This document shows positions 24,805-34,048 of a stretch of 64,000 nucleotides of DNA, piece by piece (position 1 is the stretch's first letter; each line of letters begins with the position of its first letter). The position numbers and the translations under genes are program-made. The DNA comes from Neurospora intermedia (Eukaryota > Ascomycota > Sordariomycetes > Sordariales > Sordariaceae): positions 1,426,001 to 1,490,000 of the forward strand of contig BTPP01000009.1 of assembly GCA_037102815.1 (NCBI GenBank), written 5' to 3'. The notes under the pieces were generated by a model. It was not told where the DNA came from, did no database searches, and saw only the letters and a list, made by a program, of their open reading frames with translations.

Positions 24805-25425
24805 ATGACTTCCTCTTCTGCTGCTAAGTCTCCCCTTCCGCCCCTCTCTGGTTTTTCGATGTTCCTGATTCGACTAACCTTCCTTCTCTCTCTAGGTTTG
24901 ATCGCAGCAATTGTCCACATCGACGTCGCGATCTGGGCCATCGCGGCGGAGATTGACAAGCTTTGCCGAGCAATTGCTGCTGATCTTGCCCACATACTAA
25001 CAGCAGCGTCGAACTTTGGCGTGCCTGTCTCGGACGAGGAGGTGGACGGCGAAGGGACCTAGCTGGGACCGGAGCCTAAGCCGATTCTGAAGGGGCAGCG
25101 CCCAAAGGGAGACAAAACCCCGAAGCGCAAGCAGGTGCACTTCGCTGAGGGGACCAAGCCCCCGATGCCGGACAAGCGTCCGGAGGTGGTGAGTCGGGTC
25201 GCTGAGCCGAGGGCAGCAATGTCGGAAGCTCTCGATCAGTCTCGCCGCCTGCTGAACTCCGGTCGCACCCTCCATGCCCGGTTTCAAGCGTTCCGTCTCT
25301 CTGAGGCGAACAGGCGAGCTGAGCTGGAGAAAGCCGGAGGGAAGCCTCGGAAGTCTGGGGATCTGGGAAGGGTGCGCTCGGTCACATTCCGGGCCACTCG
25401 ACCTGGGTCTCTAGAGCGTCGGTAA
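24805..25425 (+). CDS. Small membrane protein, frame interrupted by in-frame TAG (unknown)
   Basis: I do not recognise this gene. From the ATG at 24805 the frame runs 85 codons to a TAG at 25060-25062, then continues open in the same frame to TAA at 25423-25425 (206 residues if the TAG is decoded). Residues 16-50 are hydrophobic (FSMFLIRLTFLLSLGLIAAI), a probable membrane anchor. The part after the TAG is Lys/Arg/Pro-rich and looks coding: KQVHFAEGTKPP at about 109-120, an Arg/Ala helix-like stretch, and RSVTF near the end. Both KQVHF and RSVTF fit [KR]-x(0,1)-V-x-F phosphatase docking. TAA overlaps a GTAAGT donor (25422), with CTGAC and TTCTAG 45 bases on, so a further exon is possible. Alternatives are a nonsense mutation, a sequence error, stop readthrough, or an 85-residue protein followed by untranslated sequence. 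Confidence 0.55.
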
Positions 25426-25487
25426 GTACACACTCTTCTCTCTCTGTTTGCTGACGTGACTTCTAGGTACCATCTTCTTATCATTCA

Positions 25488-25860
25488 GGTGTGTTTTTTT
25501 TTTTTCTTGTTTTTTTTTTTTGCTTTTTTCTGCTCTTGTTTTGCTCTTGGTCTCTTCGAGTTTTGCTTCTTGTTTTGTTCTTGTTTTGCTTTCGAGTTTC
25601 GCTTCGTGTCTTGCTCTTTTCTTGCTTTGTTTTGGTTCTTGCTTTCTGTTTTGCTTTCTGTTTTGGTTTCTGCTTTTGGGTCTTTGTTCTTGGGTTGTTT
25701 GCTTTTGGATTTTCTGGCGTTTGACCATAGAGGAGGAATGGCTGCTTTCTGCTTTTGATCTCTGTTTTTTTGGTTTCTGCTTTTTGGTTTCTGTTTTTGG
25801 CTTCTGTTTTTGGCTTCTGTTTGGGTTTTGCTTTGGGTTTTTGGGTATAGAGGAGTTCTA
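25488..25860. other. Nearly adenine-free T/G/C tract
   Basis: From 25488 to 25723 the plus strand contains only about three A in 236 bases, made of variations on TCTTGTTTTGCT, TTTCTGTTTTGG and long T runs. After a short break (ACCATAGAGGAGGAA) a second stretch to about 25846 is similar (TTTTTGGCTTCTG repeated). It lies directly downstream of the gene at 24805 and could be its 3' untranslated region or an intron. On the minus strand it gives only Lys/Gln-rich low-complexity frames. Confidence 0.8.
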
Positions 25861-27667
25861 GTTTGTTGTACTTAGTTTGGCCTGACTTGGCACCAGCGGG
25901 GCGTCTCATCCAAGCCTCTGCCTGCTGGCTTCTGGTTGTTGGTTTCGCTTGGTTTCCCAACATCACCCTTCGGGGTCCCGAATGGGCAGTAAGGCGTCAT
26001 TTCAGGTCTAGATAGTTAATGATACTTGTTTTGCGCATTATGGTTCAGGTTTCTTGCTGCTGATGTGCCTTTAACTTGTGCGAAGAAACAAGAAAAGGAA
26101 AAATTTTGCCTACTTGAATTACTTGCTTGCTACTGACCAACAAACTTGCAGCGACATCAACAACAATAAGGATTGGGTATGTGTTTGCATTCTTTGATCA
26201 TCTGGTACCAAAATGGACAATGTTGAGCCAACAGCAGCTGACCAATAGCGTGTAATACTATAGATATCATACATGAGGTGTTGTACATGCATGCAGCCAG
26301 TTCGGGAGGTCCCGACGGTGCATTCCACATGGTCTCAAGCAGCTGCTGTGTAGTGTGTAGCCTGGCACTGTGAATCTGGTACTCTATTGCTTCCACAGGA
26401 TCTACTTCTACTCCGGTGATGCCGCAGACTAAAGCTGTTGCCCTGTGCATCTGTGAACTTCTCCTTGTCTTCCTCCTCCTCCTGATACTTCTGCACACTG
26501 GGTCCTGTCTGTGTGGTGCGGATACCGATCGCGGGAGTGTATGGTGAGGATATTGTAGGTACGGTAGTCTGGAATCAAGACGTAACGGGGACGATGCTGA
26601 ATGGGTGTCGGGTGACGAGGTAGGTAGTTGTTGAAATTGCGCTTCGATGTTCGATCGGTGCGGGTATCGTTTCGGACTGGGTCGTCGGTGTTTGTTGTTA
26701 ACGGGAGTCGGGAGTTGGAGGAGGTTCTCGACGGTCGTGCATAGGTACGCATGGAGGTAGGTATGTAGCACTGGTCGGCTAGTCCCGAAACCCGGGTTGG
26801 TTCAATCCATCAAATGTCGGGGCGGACCGGACCGGACGAACTGGATGCATCTAGCAGCTAGTGTAGGCATGTTTCGTGTGTTGTGTCATCTCGCCCGCTT
26901 TTCCCGTTAGCCTGATGTTCGAAGGGTGGGTGCTGTAATGATTGAGATGGATAATAAATGTTGTCATCACGGAGCCACGGGCAGGTAAACAGATCAAGCC
27001 CACTATACCCACAGGGCTGGCTGCATGTTGACAAGGATCGCCGGTATATTGCCTCCGAAACCTCGTGCGGGAGCATCCTTATAGCAGTATAGCAGAACCA
27101 TAACACATCAAACCATGTCTTTACATCTTGTTGCAATTGTAATCTGCAACCTCCAATAAAGGGGTATCTGTTTACGGTGGTCGATGTGGAGCGTAGATTG
27201 GGTTCGGTTGGCAAGTTCTGATGTTGTACATGTTTGTGATTGACCAATTTTGTCAAGACTGGCCGGGGTTCGGTCTAAAAGCGACGTCGAGCATACTGTA
27301 CGTCGGGATTGACTGTGAGTAACGGTTGATATAATTTAAAGAGTTGGAGGGTTCAGATATCGGAGACTGGGCCTTCGTAGAAGCTTTGTGGAATATGTGG
27401 GTTGCCTGATGCGTACCTCTTAATCAATATTGAAATCGAATGGCCCGATTGACAGAGTCAAACTGACAAAGTGGAGCGATAGGGCGGTACGTAGAAAGAG
27501 AATCGAGGGACATCGGGCGTAATTAAGAACACTGGATGAAGGGCTGACAAGCCAGTGACAATGGACAAAACATAGGGAATTCAAGGCAACAAAACAACAA
27601 TTGGCATTGCGTTCGACCCTTGCGCAAAAGGGCAAAAAGATGAATCGCATTTCGCCGCCGGGAATTG
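25861..27667. other. Intergenic, no gene recognised
   Basis: Minus-strand frames at 26157-26771 (begins with GTG) and 26429-26752 (ATG, 107 codons, Arg/Thr-rich) overlap in different registers and neither shows a family motif. Nothing else is supported. Confidence 0.5.
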
Positions 27668-27740
27668 AGCCCGACGTGGGGGTCGAACCCACAACCTTGA
27701 GATTAAGAGTCTCACGCTCTACCGATTGAGCTAGCCGGGC
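27668..27740 (-). tRNA. tRNA-Lys (CTT)
   Basis: The minus strand folds as a 73-nt tRNA: acceptor GCCCGGC/GTCGGGC, D arm with GCTCAATCGGTAGAGC, anticodon stem TGAGA/TCTCA around CTCTTAA (anticodon CTT), and T arm GTGGG-TTCGACC-CCCAC. There is no intron. A run of five T on the minus strand (plus 27634-27638) is the likely pol III terminator. Confidence 0.95.
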
Positions 27741-28260
27741 GAGTGCGAGTTTGTTAATACTAGACTTTCTAGATGCACTACCTATAAGCCATCAAATGAC
27801 CGCAATCATGGCCTTCCAAGGAGATAATGAAATGTCATCGAAAGTCGGGATTTGTACAAAACGAAACTGCGCTGTGGCTAGTTTGAGTTTATACCTATGA
27901 CTTCCTCGCAGTGATGTTCGTTGCTACAGTGTACGAGGGGATGCGACAAGCCAATTCCAAGCCCTGGAAGGCGCCGTAGATGTGGCGTGCGGGGAAATGG
28001 TGCCGTCCACGAATAAGCGCCTGCCGATGATGTTCAAGGTGCGCACACCTCGGCTCGGCTCGAGGAACGCCAGCGAACCATCATCAGTAACTACTGTTAC
28101 ATGATGACGGCGATATCGCTGTACCACTGCCCCGGTCGTCGGATGTGTCAAGCTCACATCGCACTACAAAACCGGACCTGAGAAACCAAATCGTGCCAAG
28201 GACTCTGATCAATCCTCCCTAACACCGCACCACGCCAGCAGCAGCAAGGAAACAGATGAC

Positions 28261-28782
28261 ATGTCGAACATGAATACAACGCAGCATGAACGAGAACCAG
28301 CGCCGTCTTATCGCCAATCATTCGACACTCTGGCGCACATCCCCGCAGACCCAAACTCGTCGGAATTTAGGGCCAGCCGGATTGACAATTTCTGGATCAA
28401 GGTCTTCCCACCCACGTAAGGTTTCACTGCATCCGAATCCGCATGCCATCCATCACGGAGGACTGTGCGGGATGGAGACATTCTCAGAGTTCTGCTGACC
28501 CCTCATATTTTGCCCTCACACAGGCCAAAATGTTACATTTGTCAAGAGAAACCGGAAGTCGCGAATCTGCTCTCGAGGCCGGGTTGCGATCACAAGATTT
28601 GTGGCAAATGCCTGATCAAGATATTTGAGCGAGCCGTCAACGACAAGAAATGCATGCCGCCGAGCTTCTGCTCTCATGGTGAGGTGTCGCCCGACATGGC
28701 GCCGGGCTTGTTCGACGACGTGTTCTTGGCGCAATGGAACGAGAAGTACTTTGAGTATTTGGGGCAGACTGTGTCGACATGA
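28261..28782 (+). CDS. Small RING-like finger protein
   Basis: Two exons are inferred: 28261-28415 and 28524-28782, joined across a 108-nt intron (GTAAGG donor, GCTGAC branch, ACACAG acceptor); the product is 137 residues. Residues 1-52 are polar and end in RIDNFWIKVFPPTPKC. Residues 54-100 form a RING-type finger: CYIC, then 14 residues, then CDHKICGKC, then a helix and KKCMPPSFC. The layout and the MPPxxC ending resemble the first RING of fungal RING-between-RING (Ariadne-type) ubiquitin ligases, but no IBR or second RING follows, and the last metal-ligand pair is irregular. About 35 acidic and aromatic residues close the protein. It may be a stand-alone E3 or E2-binding adaptor, or the remnant of a longer ligase gene. 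The start is the first ATG after an in-frame stop. Confidence 0.7.
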
Positions 28783-31143
28783 CAGCCCATTTGGCGCTTC
28801 CAAGATGGACAACCTGGACAGACCGAAAAGATATAGATTTCTGAAAACTAGCAGGGTGGGCGACCCGATTGGGATTCTTGGAGGGATCATCAGCACATTG
28901 GCGATAAATCAGCAAATAAACAGATGTGTCCGACACGGGCGAAATTACCGTCATTGAACGAGCTATGGTCGGTAAATCGCTGTATCCTTGGAAACATCCT
29001 CCAGAATAAGGCGCGGGATACACTGAACAATGGACACAGATGTTGACAGCATCTAACTCCAAGGACCCCTGGTTCAGGACCTTTGAATGGAGCGTCAGCC
29101 TCCAGGCACCAACGATTACATCTAACATGGATACAGTGTCAACGCCAACGCCGACAAAATGTACGCAGTAATAGAACATATGGCTTATGTCATCCCGTTT
29201 CTTTTCGGAATACAAGCCTCAAGCTTCAACTGTCACTCTTTGCTTCTTCACAACCCCAAGCTCGTTACTATAATTTCCCGTCCAAGCTCATCCTCGTTCT
29301 TTGCAGAGCCAAGTTTTGACGTCTATCACCATGTCCGAACCGACGGATCTCGTTCCCATTCCCAAAGATGATGCTCCTCCTGATCCGATCTCGGACGGGG
29401 CCATCCGACCGCTACATCCGCCAGCTCCGACCAACGACAACTTCTGGATCTCTCATCCAGAACAAACCTCACGAACGGCAACGGTCGTGCGCACGCTTCA
29501 ATCAACTACTATCCGCCCTAACCCCCTTCAGTCTATCACCTCCTCCCCCTTGTTCCACTAATGGTCCTGTCTGGTCAGAGGCCAGGTCATCGCAAGGCCC
29601 TTCTAGTGCAACTAATCTAGTTGTGCAAGGCTCCGCGCACGTGTCCCTGGCAAATCTTAATCGAGTCTTCCAGGAGCTAGTGTCTGAGCGGTTCTGTAGC
29701 GAAAACACGTTCATCTTTCACCTACCACATTGCCAATCCTGTTGTCGGAGGACTTCTATCGCTGCCAATCTCAGTTACTCATCCTGTGCAGGAGTCGCTG
29801 GGGAAGGTAAGGATTTGGGCAATCTGGGAGAGGTAGGGATCGTAGATGGCGACGGAGCTGTTCCAGGAGAATCTGGAAAGCATGTGAAGTATGGTAGTAT
29901 GGCACCTGGGCAGGGGCTTGACGAGGTCATGGGACTGGGAGATACACACCTGAAGATGGCTTGGTGGGAATGGGCATCCCTGTCGGCATTTTCGGGATAG
30001 AGCTGAAAGTAGTCAATGGTGAAGGTACCACTGGAAGGGAGGGCATTCTTTGGGTGTGCCAATTCCGAACGTCCTATTGCTTGAGGAATGAAATGTATTG
30101 GGTCATGCCTGGGCTCCGAAAGTGGTCAAGAGGGACAAGTTCAAAGTCGGGGATTTTCTCTCAGACAGTTGGGTTGCTCAGGCTGAGATGCTGAAGTGTC
30201 TGTGGTAATTGCTGTGAAGCGGGGAAAGGACGAGATTTATATGCATTTTGGAATGGACAGTGACACTCTGTGATAGTGCGTTATCGCCCAGCTATCCCCA
30301 ACCATCTTTCAGGGCGGCGGTACCCTCTTGGGGCTTCAGCTATCGTTGTGTGTATATGTAGCTCACTCAGCTCTTGGGAGCCTTCCATAGTCCTCCAAAA
30401 CCTCTCGTCGGAACGATCCTCTGATCCCAAATCCCTTGGTGGCTGCGTTCGACGCCTCTGCCCTCGATAGTAACCCGAAAGTTGGAAAATTAACAGGAAT
30501 TTGGATAATTTGAAGGAGCATAAGAGCGCAGGAGCGCAATAAGCTGCAGCCAGGAAATACCAAGCGGTCCATGGAGACACGCCAGCATGCACATGGATCA
30601 TCGACAAAGCTCGATTCGTGAGTGGGACAAAGGCGGCATAACGGCATTTAGTAAGTACATGCAATAGAAGGACTAATCGAGTTTAGAGGTGAGGTTTAAT
30701 AGTATCCAACTGGTAGCCCAACTTGGGCATGCTGAAGCCCGAAAAGGGGAACGGCGATGACTTCAATTTCCAGTGTCATGTGTCGTTGAGCACAGTGTAG
30801 CAGTACTTCCACACAGTTCTTGATCTACCGGTTTAGGAGAACTCTTCCAAAACGCTTGGGCCAACCGCTTTTGTCCAACATCAAAGACCCTTGTCTGATG
30901 CCATTGTCTGGGTCCACATCTAACCCACCGGCCCCATCTGTTCGCGTCTGTTCGATCGCAGACACGTTCACCTGGACGCGATCACCAACGTCATTCATCG
31001 CATTCTATCTGTCAAGCTACTGAGGAGCTTTTCGAATCTTCCTATCCCGTCTTCGACTATCCTTAACACCGAAATTCGACAGTTATTTTGATTGCGACAC
31101 CGACAACACAACCTGAACTTGACCTGCATCTTCTCGCATCACC
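28783..31143. other. Intergenic apart from the short frame at 29331
   Basis: Other frames on both strands (for example 29775-30062 minus and 30281-30664 minus) show no motif and mostly lack an early ATG. The last 120 bases are the probable leader of the gene at 31144. Confidence 0.5.
29331..29561 (+). CDS. Possible short or truncated protein sharing a DNFWI motif
   Basis: A 76-codon frame begins at an ATG in good context (ATCACCATGTCC). It is Pro/Asp-rich and contains NDNFWISHPEQ, recalling RIDNFWIKVFPP of the RING-like protein 1 kb upstream, at a comparable distance from the start. It ends at TAA without a finger domain, and I found no convincing splice to one. It may be a first exon, a decayed paralog or a chance frame. 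Confidence 0.3.
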   Translation: MSEPTDLVPIPKDDAPPDPISDGAIRPLHPPAPTNDNFWISHPEQTSRTATVVRTLQSTTIRPNPLQSITSSPLFH

Positions 31144-32834
31144 ATGCCTCCCCGCAAAATGGTCGCCGATGCGACAATCAAGACCGAGATCGCAGATGCC
31201 GTGCGCCGCATCTATCACGGTCCGCAAGAGCTGACCGTCAACGCTGTGCGCGAAGCTGTCGAAAAGAAGCTCAAACTTGGCGAAGGGTTTCTCAAAGATG
31301 GCGACTGGAAGGCAAAGAGCAAGGAGCTTGTCATGGACACTCTCGTAAGTAGTCATTTGGATGGCTCATTTGAACGGCACCGAGAGACCACAATCACTTG
31401 CTGACAGAGGTGTACCCATCGTAGGCCAAGATAGAATCCGACGAGGCAGAACCAGACCAGGCCGCTCCAGCGAAACCAAACGCCAAGAAGCCGAAAAAGA
31501 ACGCCAAAGCAAAGGCACCTGCAAAGAAGCGCGCAAAGAAGGAGGCGGCACCTTCCGAAGAGTCCGAGTCCGAGTTGAGCGATCCTGAGGATAGCGAAGA
31601 GGAGGAATTTGACGACGACGAATCCGAAGGGGAGCCGGCCAAGAAGCGCAAAGCCACAAAGGCAACGGGCAAGAAGAGGAAGGGGTCATCCGTCGACAAC
31701 GACGAAGAAGAGGAAGCCGAGGAGAGCGAGTCCGAAAGACCTAAGAAGAGAGCGAAACCCGCCGCCAAGGCTACCATGGACAAACCAACCAAGAAGACTG
31801 CCGCTGCGAAGAAAAAGGTCGAAGCATCCGACGCAGAGTCCCTGCTTAGCGAAATCGACGAAGCTGGACTAGAGGATAAGGACGAGTCAAGTGAGCTATC
31901 GGACGCCATGGATGTCGAAACTCCCAAGGAGAAGGACACAACAGACAAGGTGACACAGGTGGGGAAGGAGACGAAACCAGCCTCAGACGACGAGAGCGAG
32001 CTTTCCGAAGTCATTGACGAACCTCCCAAACGGAAAGCTAAACCCAAAAAGGGCGCCTCTAAAGACTCTTCCGACACCAAGCCCACCAACGCCCCGCCCG
32101 CGGACAAGGACGACGGCGAAAGTTCCATGTCGGAAGTCTTCGACGAGCCCCCGAAGCGTGGCGGCAAGGGGCGCGGAAAGTCCAAGGAGGCCGCCAGCAG
32201 CACCAGCAAAGGCCGCAAAGCCAAGTCCGTATCCGCCGACCTCTCTCCCGAGGAAGCCCTGATCAAGCAGCTTCAGAGCCAATTACTCAAGTGCGGCATT
32301 CGCAAGATCTGGCCAATCGAGCTCAAGAAGTACGGTGACGACACTAAGGCGAAGATCAGGCATCTTAAGAACATGCTCACCGACGTTGGCATGACCGGGC
32401 GGTTCTCCGAGTCCAAGGCCAAGGAAATCAAGATGCGCAGGGAGTTGGAGGCGGAGCTGGATGCCGTGAAGGATGGAGAGAAGAGCTGGGGACTGGGTGA
32501 TGGCGGGAGGCCCAGGAGGAGAGCGGCGGCCAAGGTGAAGAGTCTGAAGCTTGAGAGTGACTCTGAGGATGAAGAGGAAGAGGACGAAAATGGGGATGGA
32601 GCGGACAAGAAGGAAAAGAAGGAAAAGAAGAAAAAGAAGAAGGCCGAGAAGGAGGGTAGCGGTGATGAGGATGGAGACGATGATGATGATGAAGTTGCGG
32701 AGGACGGCGAAGAAGATGACGATGACGAGGATGAAGACGACTCAGAGGATGCGGAGCCAAAGACAAGGGTCAGAGGTCCAGCCAAGCACAGGGCGGATTT
32801 CGCTTTCCTGGGCTCTGAGAGCGAGTCTGATTAA
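31144..32834 (+). CDS. DEK_C and HIRIP3/CHZ-type nuclear protein (putative histone chaperone)
   Basis: Two exons, 31144-31344 and 31425-32834, with an 80-nt intron (GTAAGT, GCTGAC, CGTAG) encode 536 residues. Residues 5-67 match the DEK C-terminal domain (KTEIADAVRRIYHG, LTVNAVREAVEKKL), a small DNA-binding fold. The middle 200 residues are Lys-rich and acidic with SELS/DEPPKR units; SEV[IF]DEPPKR occurs twice. A conserved block near 360-425 (CGIRKIWPIELKKYGDD, then LKNMLTDVGMTGRFSESKAK and MRRELEAELDAV) resembles HIRIP3, which binds histones and the HIRA chaperone. The C-terminus has long Asp/Glu and Lys runs and ends GSESESD. A nuclear role in H2A-H2B or H3-H4 handling is inferred. All residues are in one frame across the junction, so the exon structure is firm. 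Confidence 0.85.
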
Positions 32835-34048
32835 GTCACGGTGATTGATATGGAGCAAGACCCAGTGTCTTGGACCACCACTACTTTTTAATGGTTATGT
32901 TATGGGCGTGTACGATTCAACGAGATGTTTTATACCCTTTTGGTTTTGTATGACTACTTATCAAGGTACGCAATGGGCGGAGAATATGGCACATTGGAGG
33001 CAGGTTGTCAGCTTCGGAATTACTTTGTGGCGTTCATTCTTTGAGCTATCAAACTGAAGACTGCGACGGAGCTTAGGAACAGGACGGCGTTGTAGAACTA
33101 GTAGTATCATGTTAGGTGGTCTTATGGTTGAACAGCAGCACCGGAATATGACGTACTGCTTTTCTGGACACGTCTCTTTCTTCACTGTCCGTCCTGGCCT
33201 CGATGAAGAGGCGACGCAAGTTGGGAAAGTTGGCCTGTCGTAGTTCAAGGTTCTCAGTCTTAGCAACATGTTTAGGGATCTCAGCAATGAGGTTCAGTCT
33301 TGTGGAGCATTACCATTGTCTCGCCTCTGCCAGTTGACACTTGAGACGTTGATGCTGGTGATAGGTTGTACTTTTAAAATGTGAGAAAATGATTGAAATC
33401 CTGGTATCAAGGGAGGATGTGCCTAAGCTGCAATGTCGCCGAACAGTCGCTGCTCCAGTGTACCGGGAGTGGATGGTCCCTCGTCGTCACGGCAGGGCCA
33501 TCATCATCGTCCTCGTCGCCACGTGCCAAGCCACAGCTTCCAGATGGGAATGCCTACCAAAGACGGCACTGTGGCTGAAGCTCTCCTTTCCGGCGGGGCA
33601 CCTAGCAAGGACCCTGTGAGTGGGGCAACACAACGAAGGCTCACGCCAAGACGCTCTGGCCTGTCGCTGCAGTGACTTGGAGGACACCACAGTTGAACCA
33701 CAGTGGCCGCCATTCAGCACGTATCACTGGACATCTGCCTGCCCGTCCACATCATCGTCGTGATCCCGACACCAGCGACGGCTCGGCGACCTGATCCAAA
33801 GCTGGAGCACGCCCTTGACAATAGCACGCAGCCTTACAGCCGGCCAGGTTGCACTTTTGTTTCACGACTACCGGTACCTCCGCGCGATCAACATACCAAA
33901 GCATCCGTGTATGCGCCATTCCACGACCACCCGTTGAGGCGCCCTCTCCTTTGTCGAAGCTCGAGGTTTCACCGCCCGATCTCGACCTTGTCAGCACCTC
34001 CACCACTGCCTCTTCTCCCCGAGCGCGCAGAACAACAACGCCTTCGCA
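32835..34048. other. Intergenic and leader of the adaptin gene
   Basis: No gene is recognised. Frames in 33389-34071 overlap each other in several registers and have no motif. The last 200 bases are pyrimidine/CA-rich, as in a leader. Confidence 0.55.

Noticed and set aside
25456-25861. Phe/Cys/Leu-rich hydrophobic frames that look like membrane proteins
   Set aside because: They arise from the T/G-rich, adenine-free tract in more than one register; low complexity, not family-like.
26157-26771. 204-codon minus frame with Cys and hydrophobic segments
   Set aside because: It begins with GTG, the first ATG is deep inside, an ATG frame in another register overlaps it, and no motif is visible.
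27924-28157. Short minus frame divergent from the RING-like gene
   Set aside because: It begins with GTG inside ATG-TGA and has no ATG start or motif.
31394-32266. 290-codon Ser/Leu-rich minus frame
   Set aside because: It is the complement of Lys/Glu/Asp codons in the DEK_C/HIRIP3-like gene.
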